A stretch of 64,000 nt of DNA from Mesodorylaimus sp. YZB2_4 (GCA_030248295.1 JASANH010001125.1:248001-312000), one strand, 5' to 3'; positions 9,901 to 21,309 are shown, counted from the stretch's first letter. A program made the numbers and translations. The notes: a model not told the origin generated them from the letters alone.

Positions 9901-12343
9901 TTTCAGCTAACGCATGGGCTACCAGTACAGTTTTGTCATTTGAGAGTGGCCGGTAGTCTGGTACTATGCACACAGTTCTGTCCGTGTCATCCTGGGTCAC
10001 CAAGCTTCCCCAGACATATTTTTCAACGCCTGGAGGGATGACTACTGACTCGGCCAATGCGACCACTTCATGGCATTTGTCTCCGCTGCGTATTCCTTGA
10101 CAGGCTTCGATAACAGTTGCGTTTAAAGGCACTTGTTGCGAAAAATCGAATTCAAGTTTCCCGAGTTTCGACATGAGGTCTCTTCCTATTATCATAGGTA
10201 CAGGTATACCGTCCAACACTAGCAAGCGATGCACCACCATCCTTCCAAGGATTTGCATCTTGCATGTGACTTGTTTCTTTGCTATTGCAGCTGTACCATT
10301 TATGGATTTCATGGGTGCTTGTTTACACTCCTTCACTTTCAGCGCGGGTTCATTTCGTATGAGAGTTTGCAGTAAGGCGTCGCTGATAAAGGTTTTTCCT
10401 GCACCTGTATCTAGCAGAGCTCGGGACTGCGTGTTCGCATCGAGAAAGTGAACCAAAGGTACTGCGGCTGGTATGGAAGGTTCCTGTTCGCACTGTGCGC
10501 CTAATATTTCGTTGATTTCTGTTGGACTTTTTAGAAACTTTTTGGATTTTTGTCCTCTTGTTGTCCACAAATCAACTTGCACCATCAAGTGCGTCAACAC
10601 CCAAATGAAAGTCAATCCGTAAGCATTCCACAATAGCCATGTCCAAATTATCACTAAAGCGATCGTGACGGCTTCCTGGGCTTTTCCTTCGCTTCTCGAT
10701 TTCATGGAGCCCCGTGCGAGTGATCCGGTTAGGTCAACGCATCCAGTAATGCGTTGACATGCTCGTCCAACGGCGGGCGCGGTTCCTAAGTGGGAGAACA
10801 CCTTTGTTAATGGTGTCCACACCATGTTCCAAATATCGACTGCCTTTACCTGTTCGTTGCTTTCCACGTCCTTATTGGTTTGATCTTTAGCTACCGTGGT
10901 GGCTGCGATGTTTGGCGCCATGTTGTCATTGTTTGCTCCTGTCGTGGCGGCTGACGTATTATTCGTATCCTTATTCGTATTTCCAGCAGTGCCGTTGGTG
11001 ACTACCGCGCCGACTCCGCTCGCTTCCTGCGAGTAAAACTGATATTCGTAATCTGAGGCCATGTACGCCTCGCAATCTACCCAAAACTCTTCCTCGTTCT
11101 GTGCTACTTTGTCGAACGTACTGCATTCGGCAAAAAAGAATTCCTCCAAATTTAAGTTTTCCTCTTCCTCTACTGCTGCGTGATGTCCTCCCGCGTTTTG
11201 GTTCCTGTTTTGGGTGAGTCCCTGATGCAGGGGGCTCCTGCCTATTCTTCCTCGGCTACCTCGATTTGATGAGCTACTGCTTCCGTTATAAGCCCTTCGA
11301 AATTGGTTACTTACGTTACCACTGTTCGTGAGTGGTTTGTCCACGGGCACCGGTTCAGTTCCTTGCAGGCGGGCCTTGGCTCCCAAGTACCAATCGCATG
11401 ATGCGCGTTCGTGGCCAAGATCCCCACAGTGCTTGCATGGGTTCTGACCAGCGTTCTGCTCGAAATGTTGGCGGGCAATTTTGAATGACCGACATTCGGC
11501 CAGCACGTGTCCATGGTTTCCGTCGTACTGGCACTGTCGACGGGCTGATTGTTGTCTTTGGCTGTTCGATGGTTGAGCCGTTTGAGCATTCGACTGGACT
11601 TGCCCATTTCCTCCACGGCCTCGTCCACGGCCACGAGATCCATTTCGGCCACGGAAACTGTTTCGACCACGGCCCCCGATCAACATCGCGTTGAACGTGT
11701 TCTGTACGTCCGTCGGGCTGGGGTTCGAGATGACAGCTGAAGAAGACAGGGAGAACATTCGTTGGCTGACTTCCGCTGCGTTTACTGCTGCGATGACATC
11801 CCCTATGGGTTTAGAGATATTAACGTATGCGGCCTTCCACAGTTTAAAGTTAGGGTGCGATTTATCCTGCACAAATAGGCCTTGCATAAAACGTTCCTTC
11901 AAAACCAAATTCTGAGCCTCGTCCCGTTCACCAGGGTAAGCCAGTTTGACTAAAACTTTCAGATCTCTCAGATAATCGGCTACTGTTTCACTCTTTTGTT
12001 TGCATCTGCTCGAAAATTGCTGACGCCAGACGGCGATCTGATGCGGCTGGATCAGGTTCTGCGTCAACAGTTGTTTAGCGTGATCGTACGTGTCGATTTC
12101 CTCAGGCTCCGCATCTTCCAAGATTTGCTGTGCTTTATCCCTCACAGCCTTTTTTAGTTCTCTCAAGCGAGTTTCATTCGTTATTCCTGTTATTAAGTTA
12201 GCCTGATATTCAAAATGCTTAAACCACCGAGTGACATCCTGTTCTGGACTGCCAGTCAATGGTTTCGTTTCCCAAATCCGATAGAATGGCTGATTCAGCG
12301 AGGCCAGTGCGGCCTGTAAATCTGCATTCTGTGCCAAAGCCAT
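6944..12343 (-). mobile_element. Ty3/gypsy gag-pol, one in-frame stop
   Basis: A single frame runs from ATG 12343 to 6944, 1,799 codons plus the stop codon, interrupted only by TAG at about 9323-9325 in the reverse transcriptase. Order: Gag (residues 1-250), an RG-rich linker, a zinc knuckle CKHCGDLGHERASC (CCHC) near 310, an Asn/Thr-rich spacer, a protease with LLDTGAGKTFI near 650, RT with CVDYRALN and YLDDIL, RNase H (TDASREGLGA), and integrase with an HHCC finger and catalytic D-D-E (GVDLVG, SDRGAQF, NGLTERFNK). The tail reads PCYAPWQAPPRR. The usual residue at the stop, just before GVKFF, is commonly Leu, so a TTG-to-TAG change is likely. The open reading otherwise suggests recent activity. 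An upstream TTG-started frame was not used. Confidence 0.9.
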
Positions 12344-12710
12344 TTCGAAAACACTTAATCGTTTCAAATTTTGTTAACAGGTCTGACACACCTTGTTCGT
12401 GAAAGGGCCAATGGGCCTTCTCAGTGGAGACGCAATGGGACTCCTTTCAAGGAAACACAATGGGAATCCTTGACTGTGGAACGCAATGGGAACCACGAAA
12501 CGGAAGGTACACTGGAAATTCCGTTTTGGAGAACACACTGGGCTCTCCAAGAGTGGACTCACTGGGTACCACTGCGGAAAGACAGAGTGCGACTTTCCGA
12601 CCAGAAGAACACACTGGGAACTTCTTTAGTGAGAACAGAATGCGAACTCACACTCCTCCTCCGGGTCAGATCGAGATCCTCCTCCGGGTCAGATCACACG
12701 TGCACTACGC
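12344..12710 (-). repeat. Gypsy 5' leader with array of ten covarying hairpins
   Basis: Directly upstream of gag, ten small inverted repeats follow each other about every 25 bp: 12403-12419, 12426-12444, 12447-12473, 12475-12497, 12498-12526, 12526-12550, 12552-12573, 12575-12599, 12603-12625 and 12629-12651. Stems of 4-8 bp differ completely between units (TCAAGGA, AAACGGAA, TTGGAG, CGGAAAG, AGAAG, GTGAG and others), yet each is matched by its complement. The loops, about 13 nt, are conserved: AACACAATGGGAA or AACACACTGGGAA on the plus strand. Beyond the array, TCCTCCTCCGGGTCAGATC occurs twice (12653-12671, 12677-12695). No 5' LTR or primer-binding site follows at 12700-13300. The array implies selection on structure plus loop sequence. 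Its role (packaging, translation, protein binding or insulator) is inference. Confidence 0.85.
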
Positions 12711-14075
12711 AGATTATGAAAATGGCGGGTTTTGTTATAAGTGGTTTAGGTCGACATTGCGTGGCGATCCAAGTGTTGCTGCCAGCCTTAGATCGCCCAG
12801 CCGCGTGTACGTTCCCAAAAAAAAACAGATATTACAAAGTCTGAAGCTGCAAATGCTGCTGTCAGGGGCCTGAATGTTCCACAAGCCACTATTTGGAACT
12901 GTGGCTGATTCGCGCCTCTTTCAGGCGAAGCAGTCGGGTAAATAGCGTTGGACGCTATTCTTTCAATAACGAGAGTCCATCGATGCGACCAGCATTCCTG
13001 ACGGTACTTTTTCATGGTTTGGAGATGTCACCCACTCCTTTTAATTCCGCCCAGCCCCTTTAATGCGACATAGAGCTGTCATACTGCAGCCATGAACTAC
13101 TGTTGGGCAGGGCATCAAATGCCCCAAGTTTCATCTGTATCCGTTGGAAGTCATATGTCACGATCATGACAGTTTTAACGGCAAGGGTTCTTAAAAAGAA
13201 TATTATGAGAAAAAACGTTGCTGTAATTTTCGCTTCTGTTCCCTTCGCCTTGTATCCTCTCACTTTACCACCCTGAGGTCAAACTGTAAGGCACATAACC
13301 TCACAAGCCGATATTTCAACATAGTTTACTATGACCGCACCGCACACGAGCAGGTATACTGTAAGCATTAGGATACCAACAGGAGGTTATCAGTGCAGCA
13401 CCACTTACACAGCCACAACAAGAAAACCAGCCAGCATACCCATTCCTGATTGATTTGGGGAGGAAAAGGTAGAAATGACGAACACAACATGATTATCATG
13501 GCGAATAAACTGGAATCTGTACATTCCCTTACAAAAACGTTCAAAAAAAACCAAAACAAAACTGTTATGCGACGTATGCGACGACAAAACTGTGTATATA
13601 TAAATGTTATTGTACGAGTATACCTCAATCATTATGTAGGTCACCCCCTTTTTGTTTTCTTACTTAATTTTGTTTTCCCTTTTCTTTTTGTCTGTCTTAA
13701 TGGACAAAGGTGCTAGTTTTTGGCTGCCTGTACGTCCTGTATATACTGTACATGTATAGTACCCGTATGATAATACTTTAGGCACAGTTTGGTGCAGGAA
13801 AATACATACTGGACATGCTTAAAAACCCCTTTGAGTCCCCTCGCTTGTTTTGCTCTCCAAATTAAGCTTTTCCGAAACACTACAGTAAGTGTTCCTTCTG
13901 TGCACTATGTACGAAGTTTTTGGCTATCATATTAGCTTTAACCTCAAATACTAAGCGGAAAAACGAAAAGAAAAAAAAAGTTTTTTTAAAAAAATTTAGA
14001 CAAGCAAAGCAGGTAAGGCGCATATTTTTCCACATCGTTGAACACACGTAACATCAGACTTTTATTACAGCAGAT
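12711..14075. other. Intergenic, AT-rich, no gene recognised
   Basis: No coding region is recognised. 12801-12826 carries a GCGTGTACGTTCCC...ACAG motif resembling one arm of the hairpin at 49231-49307, so it may be a transposon end. A homopolymer-rich stretch follows at 13965-14000. Confidence 0.4.
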
Positions 14076-14238
14076 ATTCATGTTCATGTTTTACCACATC
14101 ACCAAACGCTTAGGCGCACTCGAGGGTGAAGGGTCATATTTTACACGAAATGATTTACCGGCCCGCGAGTAGAACACTCGCCCGTAACAGCGCACCTAGC
14201 GTGAGAGGCAGACGCCTAGCCCACCAGGCCACGAGGCC
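14076..14238 (-). repeat. SINE-T copy 1 (tRNA-derived)
   Basis: The minus strand begins GGCCTCGTGGCCTGGTGGGC (tRNA-like 5' end with A box) and has a T arm GCGAG-TGTTCTA-CTCGC about 70 bp on. A roughly 85-bp unrelated body ends in an AACATGAACATGAAT-type tail. The plus-strand copy at 47562-47724 matches over the full length. Acceptor pairing is poor, so this is a SINE and not a working tRNA gene. Confidence 0.75.
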
Positions 14239-14305
14239 GGCTGGTCGCCATATATTTGATATGCCATCGCGAATGAGAACCGTTGCTTATCTCTTCTTCT
14301 GTCCA

Positions 14306-15500
14306 TTATGTATTTTGCGGTAGTGGTAACACAGCATTACTCCGCACTCGCAGAATCTTGCCCACTGCTTGTCGCGCGTCTTCTGAGAAAATAATCATGC
14401 ACAATGGTGGCACTGAACGGGCAGCAAAGACGATCATTACTGTCGCCACATTTGCCCATACACCATGAAATATCAAACCAGCCATTCGATATGCTAGAAA
14501 ATGCACACTGATTAGATAATTCAGGGAAAGACGAAAACGCGGCAGCTGAGATTTACGTGGCAGCTGCGTTCTACCGTTCAATTACCTCGCTAAAATCATG
14601 CTTATATCTGAAATACCTTAGTATTTTTGAAGACATAAATGGCGGAAATGGTGCCTCCCCACAAAGAATTTCTCAGCTCTCCCACTCAACAATCGAATAA
14701 GAAAACTCGTAATTTTTCGTCTTACCCAGAACATTAGCCACTAATGATAACCAAATGAAAAATGCCTGAAATAATAAGCGACTTCTTCGACTTTTAGCGA
14801 TTTCTCGGATTTGTTCCATTTGAATCATGTGACATTTTTTCCAAAATGCATACGCAGCATAAACATAAAATACGCCCACACCATACACGCCCAAGTAGAC
14901 AGCTATAGATGACGGAGTGACGAGAGCTAGAACAGTGCCTGGAGCGCAAATACTTCTAAAATTTAACCACTTTTCATCAAAAAGAGTAAAACAAGACAGT
15001 TGAAAATTCCAGATTACAGTTACTGCACCGAGAAGCCAAGCTAGAAGAATGTAAATAATGCAATACTTATTTTGAAAAATTTTCTTTCGCCATGGATGGT
15101 CATCGATTGCTAACGCTCTGTTAACAGATATAAGAAAAGTAAGAAAAATAGAGGCGATGAAATCAGCTGTTTGAATAGCACCGATAATTTTAGCTCCCAA
15201 GTATCCATATATTTGGTGTCCAGTGACAATACACGGGCTACCATAAAAGGCATACACAACGAACATGAGCATATCTGCAGCGTACAGATTCAAGGTCAGG
15301 ATATGAAAAGAATTGAGCTCTTTGAGCCTATAAACTTTCAAAACTGCAGCAATGACCAGTGCATGCAAGGCTAAAGCGAGTAAACTAAACATAAAATAAG
15401 ATAACGCCACTGAAAATGAGAGGGAAGAAGCAGTGATGACAGACTCAGATACATTCAATGCCAAGATGATGCCAGTCTTGTTACCCCTGGTCAGATCCAT
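14306..15500 (-). CDS. Seven-helix chemoreceptor, Srx-like, 2 exons
   Basis: Class-A-like GPCR of the nematode chemoreceptor type, expected in the plasma membrane of sensory cells. Exon 1 is 15500-14726 and carries TM1-TM6. Exon 2 is 14493-14306, with TM7 and a FSEDARQAV segment at the place of helix 8. Donor is GTAAGA, acceptor TTTTCTAG, phases agree, and the total is 321 codons (320 aa), usual for the family. TM3 ends with SVNRALAI, where Srx/Srsx receptors have an NR motif in place of DRY. Several Asn-glycosylation sites sit near the N terminus. ATG at 15500 was chosen because the longer frame starts at a TTG. The ligand is unknown. The subfamily assignment is by motif only. Confidence 0.75.
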
Positions 15501-16258
15501 AATAGCTAGATGCCCAGTCAAACACAAAGCTACATCTGGCGAGAAAATGTCTCTCGGGAAAAGAAGCAAGAATGTCTCTCAGAAATTAATTTTTCATGAC
15601 TTATACATGGCGTTGCCAAGACATGACGACGCGTCGGCGTCTTATTTCCGTTGTTGGATGGCCCTAAGAACAGCTGTCACAGAGGCAAGTCAGCACGACC
15701 TGGTTATTAAATTGCAAGGTACATCGAAATATAAACTTGAAAATGATCGAATTACTCACGGACAAAAGGATGCTTTGTCTCATGGGACATGTTTCCAAGC
15801 AACACCTATCGTCAGCAAAATTAAGTAGCCACGCCTGAACTGGCTCCTTGATCCGATTTCGCTGATAAAAGCACAGCTGGATCAGAAATTCCAGCTTGAA
15901 CATATTATTTTTCGATCGAGGTAATTGGACAGATTAAGCAAACGCGACAAAATTCCTTCACGCCAAGAAATTTTATTTTTTGTGGATGACAGTATTAGCA
16001 CGCGATGAAAACCTGACGGGATACAGTTGTTCCTGGTCAGGAAGAGATGTTGATTCGCCTTATTGCCTTTAGAAATCGTTGAGATAATAACAAAGAGAGG
16101 AGCAGGTACTGATGCTAAGTAATCAAAACAGCAGGAATTTATCTGAAATACGAGCCATAGTCTGTTTTTATCTGCAATCATCTCTGCTTGGACTCAGTGA
16201 CGCCCACTTGTCTTCTTTCTGCTATTACTCAAACAGGCTAAACGAGGCTGAGAGGTGA
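15501..16258. other. Upstream of chemoreceptor, nothing recognised
   Basis: I see no gene or clear repeat here. It should hold the promoter of the minus-strand receptor, but no convincing TATA box is visible. Confidence 0.35.
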
Positions 16259-16699
16259 CTAGGGGTGGGTCGGGATCCCAATCCCGATCCTGACATTGAG
16301 GCATGGGGATTCTGCATATAATATTATGATATGCATAAGCATGGTACACTCTGATCCATCATATCTGCGATGAAGCCGTAGCGATAAAGAGACAACAGCA
16401 ACATCGGCTCAAATCGATTATGATAGCAACACTGATTTTACTCAGCCAAGGCTGACCTCGCTGGACGCGTATCGAAACTACAAATGTACTCCTCGATTTC
16501 AGCTTATTTATAATGACTAAAACTCGACCTGATAAAAGGTTTAAAAAGCCTGGATGACTAAAGTGTGCTTTAGTGAGGAAAATAGACTCATCTCCGTCGT
16601 GTGTGCAAACAATGTACGACCTCAAACAAAAAATCCCGATCCTGAACGGGCTTGCCCTGATTCCGATCCCGGAAAAAGGTAATCCCGACCTATTCCTAG
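16259..16699. mobile_element. hAT-like non-autonomous element, ATCCCG hexamers
   Basis: Terminal inverted repeats CTAGGGGTGGGTCGGGAT (left) and its counterpart ending at 16699 match at 15 of 18 positions. Both ends carry degenerate ATCCCG/GATCCC subterminal repeats. TIRs starting YAGGGGTGGG with hexamer subterminal repeats are typical of hAT-superfamily miniature elements. There is no transposase. It ends against a SINE-G copy. Confidence 0.65.
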
Positions 16700-16995
16700 A
16701 AGTGACCAGCTCTCACGCCAGGTTCCCTGCGTCTTCACTGGGAGCACCTCCACACGAGGGCATACTGGGCTTAGGCTTAGCTTAGGGACCTTCGCGACTG
16801 GTGTTCGAGGACAGTTTCCCAATTCTCTATTTCTTGGGTGGGCGTCCGCCACTTGACAGTAGCAGTGGTGTCGCCCAGAGCCAGCGACAAGCTACTAAAC
16901 TGCCGTCCTTCGTCGGAATAGAACCTCGGCTTTCCACTCAGGGTTTCGGGCCAGCAAGCCGGGTCAACGCCTTAACCAGCTGAGCCATCGCCTCC
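16700..16995 (-). repeat. SINE-G copy
   Basis: Minus-strand tRNA-like head: A box GGCTCAGCTGGTTAAGGCG near 16985 and B box GAGGTTCTATTCC near 16920. The body has the shared CGTGTGGAGGTGCTCC core near 16750. Its tail is cut at 16699 by the neighbouring hAT-like element. Confidence 0.65.
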
Positions 16996-17931
16996 CAACT
17001 TTTCCCTTTCGGATCAGATGCCATTCCAGTTAGGAATAAGAGTCCAGATGACCCCAATATTGCATTATCGAGAATGAACGACCAAGGAGAAGAGATAACA
17101 AAAAATTTTGGTGTCGGTGTTAATGATCTATCGCTGAGGCAACTCTCCCATAGGACGATAATTAATCACGCACGGCCACCCAGTATACGGCAAGAGGAAG
17201 AATTGCCCAAGCGTCATTTTCGACGAACAAAAGCCCACGCAAAGTCTACTTTCGGCACATACTGTCATAGTCGATCAGGATTTTTATGTCATGTGTTAAA
17301 TTTTTTTTCGTCTTGCTATGCAGGGCACGACTCGGCTGATAAGATGTGATTTTCCCGGGAAAGCAAAACTTTTTCTCTACTGATACAGCTCCTAATGCAG
17401 CAAAGGAAAAAGCCAGAATAAGGGTTTTGCGTAATAAAAATAATAACACAAGCGGCAATCATTTTTGTAATGAAAAAAGGAACGCACGCTAAAGCTGCAG
17501 AACGAGTTAAATTACTTGCTCGTTGCGACAGACTGACATCACACATCAAGGCACCGCCAGACCCCATTGTTCGGTGTCGTGTGTCTGTTGAAGTCCGGCA
17601 TACGAGTTTCCAGAAGATTCACCTACGAAAAAACTTGTTCAAGGAGAGTGCCGCGCTTTCGTCCACTTAACTGACCAGCATATCTTGTTGAGGGCTTGTC
17701 TCTAACGGCATGCACCCACGTGAACACTTCCTACGAGTACGCTTCGACCTCTCCTGACGGACAGTTAGGGGGAGCGAGCCTTGATCTTATCCTGACTGGT
17801 TTGAGGGGGTAGTCAGGTAGGTGCCCATCAGGTCTTCATTGACTTCGTATCTCGTGATGGGCGGTTGTTTCTTTCTGTATTTCTTCACCTGCACTTTACG
17901 TATTTTGTGGTAATGATAATACATCACGACT

Positions 17932-18030
17932 GGATCGGATCGGATCCCATCCGCTTCCGATCTGATCTGAAAAATCATCATTCAAAAATTCGGGTTGGAT
18001 CATCCGATCTGAACAATCCGATCCGACATT
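17932..18030. repeat. GATCCG hexamer cluster
   Basis: Degenerate GGATCG/CCGATC/GATCTG repeats appear in both orientations around a short AT-rich centre. It resembles the subterminal repeats of the hAT-like elements, but I could not define termini. Confidence 0.4.
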
Positions 18031-18225
18031 CAAAGCCGATGGTATTTGGAATGACTGCTGGAAAACAGCAAATTATTGCGATTTTTCTCCACCCACTCTA
18101 TAACGTAATGAATGAGATGAGATCAATATTCTGCACTCATGCTTCCTTTTTTTGCTTATAATTAGAGCTATAAGTCATCTTCTCATTATTATTATTTGAG
18201 ACCACAGAAAAACATGGCTGACTCA

Positions 18226-18608
18226 CATGGGAACATCGCCAACCTTAAGTCGAATTTGGCAAAACCAAAAATTGTAATGTGTTCCTAGGCGCAAAAGAAG
18301 CTTTCTGCAAAATATCAGAGGCGTCTGGCCAACTGAGCAGCAATGGCGATGGCCCAAAGTCCTGAGAATTTCTGAACTCTTGATAATAAGGAGCCCGAGC
18401 GTTAAGAAAAGCTCGCAGTGCTCTTCTCCAACCCGCTTTTCAGGCTGTAGGCTTCGAGTTCAAAACACTTGGGCTTCGAGCAAGAATGTCCAGAGAATCA
18501 AAAAATGTTTTTGTGCCTAAATTTTTCATAGTGCTTTATTTAGCACTTAGGAAGAAACTACAATTTTTGTTCTTATTAAGTTCGAGTTAACGGTTGGCGT
18601 GGTTGCCT
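18226..18608. mobile_element. Long-TIR miniature element, degraded copy
   Basis: The left end GGGAACATCGCCAACCTTAA and a degraded reverse-complement right end near 18590-18608 match the long terminal inverted repeats of the better copy at 36009-36466. There is no coding capacity. Confidence 0.55.
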
Positions 18609-18642
18609 CGTCAGATTTTGCAAATGTTTGTAGTTGATCACG

Positions 18643-19502
18643 GGCGGATCGGTTCGGTTAACCGCACCGAACCGAATGAGGTGGAACCGAAATTTCCGTT
18701 CGGTGCACCGAATCGAAATTGTTGCGGCTCCAAGGCGCACCAAGCAGCTGGTGTCGCGCACTAGCAGCGCGCAGGCAGTGGAACATTGCTAACGGGGCAG
18801 ATTTTAGCGCAGTGACATTGCCAGGGCAATCTTAGATTTTTACGGCATTTTTGGGTATTCTTAGACATTGGCACTTTGTCTTCTTGTTAGCTCTCTCGAC
18901 AATGCCGTTGCTCCAAAGGGTGTTTTCCATGATGAGAAACTGGGTGGAGATCTCGCCGACGCATTGGAAGTTTTTGGCGCCCTTGAATACGATATGGTAT
19001 TCAAATGCGCCATCATGGCTTGATTAGAATATTGTTAGGCGTCTGGGAAACAGGTTTGTTTGAAGGGGCCTTCTTTGCATTTTTTTGGAAGTTGAGTTTT
19101 AGGGCAATCTGGACCAGCATCTGAGGCATTATTGCGTTGCCGACCTGGTAACACCTAGCTCGCTCAAGTCATACCCCAGCCTAGTGGGAATGAAGGTGTG
19201 CTTGCGCGCGAACGTACTCAGCATTTTGTATAATTCATATAATTATTCAGCGTAAACTGTGCCTTGCTTTCGTTTTCTATGATGACGATTTGCTATGCAG
19301 TATGCTTTGTGGAGGTAAAATAACACAAATAATGGTCCAAGTTGAGGCTGAATTACCTAAGAAAAAACCAGTGCTCTCGAACCGAAAAATTGAACCGAAC
19401 CGAAAGGTTTAGAACCGAAACCGAAAGAGCCGAGAACCGAACCGATTAGCTGGAACCGAAACAGAAACCGAACCGAGACATATACTGTAGAACCGATCCG
19501 GC
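18643..19502. mobile_element. hAT-like element with AACCGA subterminal repeats
   Basis: The ends read GCGGATCGGTTC and, inverted, GCCGGATCGGTTC. Both sides are packed with degenerate AACCGA/TCGGTT units (18647-18720; 19376-19495). The centre also holds the palindrome TTGAATAC...GTATTCAA near 18985 and a probable integrase-type fragment listed separately. Confidence 0.5.
18866..18981 (-). pseudogene. Integrase (rve-type) fragment
   Basis: A minus-strand frame contains WSNGIVERANKKTK. SNG-x-x-ER-x-N is the hallmark around the catalytic Glu of retroviral-type integrases. Flanking residues are degenerate and stops follow within 40 codons. It is a relic. The parent element is not identifiable. 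Confidence 0.35.
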
Positions 19503-21103
19503 TGTTAGAGTTAGATGACAGAAATATTAGTGAGGAGTAGAAAGAAAAGGGAAAATATCCGTTTTAAAAAAAAATTGAAGTCACGGTCACAGTCTTTCAT
19601 GAGCAGCATGGATCTTCTTTACTTTACTTAATTAACAGAAAATTCATGAAATGAAACTGGGAAAGGTAGTACATGTGCTTTGATGCGCCTTCGGAGCAAG
19701 CCAGTTTAGGCTGACAAAAGGTGATCAAGAAAGATCCTGCCTGGCTCTGGCTGGTCACATGTACCCGCGGCTTTAAGGCTGACTAGTAGACCATAACAAC
19801 TAGCCTCATTTATGTCACCAGCTTGGGGAAGGTGGCTGCTAGAAATGCTCACATCAGCAGCTCTTGTATGGTGGATATTTTAGGGACTGTGTTGTGAAAA
19901 ATGCTATTATACTTGCAGGACAGGTCTCTCTTTCAATTGCGCAATCTCCTACTCAGGCTGTAATTTTGATGAATGTGCAGCATCGTAAGACCTTCTAGCA
20001 GCAATGGGGCGTAACGAAATTCAGACACTGGGATGTTTTGCGTGCCTGTCGCTTTTGACCCAATACGGCAAGGAGCCTAGGTAACACATGCTCGAAATGT
20101 TGAACACACAAGTGTATAGTGGCAGATAATATTTCAGTTTACATACAGGAAAACTTTTTTCTCTCGTCCAGTCCCTGTTGGGGCATATTCTAAAAACAGT
20201 GTTCAGAGTTTTAGCTCCTTGTCGTTGGTCAGTGAGTCATGAGTTCTGTCGTCTGCCAGATTGCCTGAGAACTGAGATACGCGACTTCAGGCAGGAAAAT
20301 TGTAATGACAACTATTTCAATCCGACTAAATTCTTTTATTATAACTGCTCATGAGATTTGGCTCTGTCTTATGATTTATACATGAGGAAATGATCTATTT
20401 CTTGCGTGTATACGCTTGGATTTGTCGATGTGTCCACGCTAGCCTTTGCTGACACTGCTTTTGGATCGCAAGCGCGTTGTCTTTCTCTTGCCTCGTGTCA
20501 GTGGGGAGTCGATAGGACAGGATAATCATCTTTTCCTGATCTATATTACCTTGCGCAGTGGATAACCCAGTTTTTCATTATTTTAAATGGTACTTCTTAG
20601 GTATAGCGCCCAGTTAACTCTGGGGCTCAAATCTAGAACGCTGTAATTTCATGAACTTGTAATCGGGTCCATTATAAAGCATTTGGAAGTCGTGAAAGAA
20701 GCTCTCTCTAGGGTCCCTAAGCCATTATGCTTTGCGGGAAAGTTTTACTTGAGTACCCACCGGCGAGATTGATACGTCTGGCCAGCGGAAGCCACCAAGC
20801 TAGATCTAGTTACAGCAGCTAAACATTCTTGAGGCCCTGACATTTTTGGAGTGTTAAACGGCTGAGCACCTTTTGGGGTCTATTGCCAATAACTGAAGGG
20901 ATTATCACCCTGGCGCCAGACGCTGTATTGCAAGATTCGCATATCCTTGGCATTCAGAGATAGCGAGCGGACATTCGACCAGAATATATTTGATACAAAC
21001 GGGAAATGACGGTTAGTCCCTACCCGCTTCAGGTATGACTGTCATCGTCATTCTTGTGCAGAGACAGCTTTCAAAATGTGCAAGATGTGTTGAAGCTACC
21101 TCA
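19503..21103. other. Intergenic, no gene recognised
   Basis: No convincing coding frame, RNA gene or clear repeat is seen in this 1.6-kb stretch. Confidence 0.4.
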
Positions 21104-21309
21104 ATGAAATCATGCTTACACTTAAAAAATACCGTATTTTTGAAGGCACAAATTGCTCCCACCCCCCCTCCCCAACCAAGAATTTCTAAGCTTTCCTACC
21201 CAACACTCGAACAAGAAAATCCATAATCCTTTTTCTTACCCAGAACATCAGCCACTAATGACAACCAAATTAAAAATGCCTGAAATAACTGACTTGTTCT
21301 ACTCTTTGA
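21104..21309 (-). pseudogene. Duplicate of the TM6 end of the chemoreceptor gene
   Basis: This 206-bp block is alignable to 14592-14795, covering the end of exon 1 (TM6, donor GTAAG) and the start of the intron. It has a C-rich insertion near 21160 and many substitutions. TM1-TM5 and TM7 are absent, so this is a truncated gene copy. It is followed immediately by a GGTCGGTTAATCAGGG hAT-like cluster at 21312. Confidence 0.65.

Noticed and set aside
12426-12651. CRISPR array
   Set aside because: The spacing is regular, but the repeated part is the loop and the variable parts are paired stems, not spacers; the genome is eukaryotic.
12371-12873. Open frames of 150-157 codons over the hairpin array
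   Set aside because: Both are by-products of the tandem hairpin repeat; no domain, and two frames are open at once.
18647-19495. AACCGA-type hexamers as telomere-like or centromeric repeat
   Set aside because: Too degenerate, on both strands, and confined to the ends of a bounded element.
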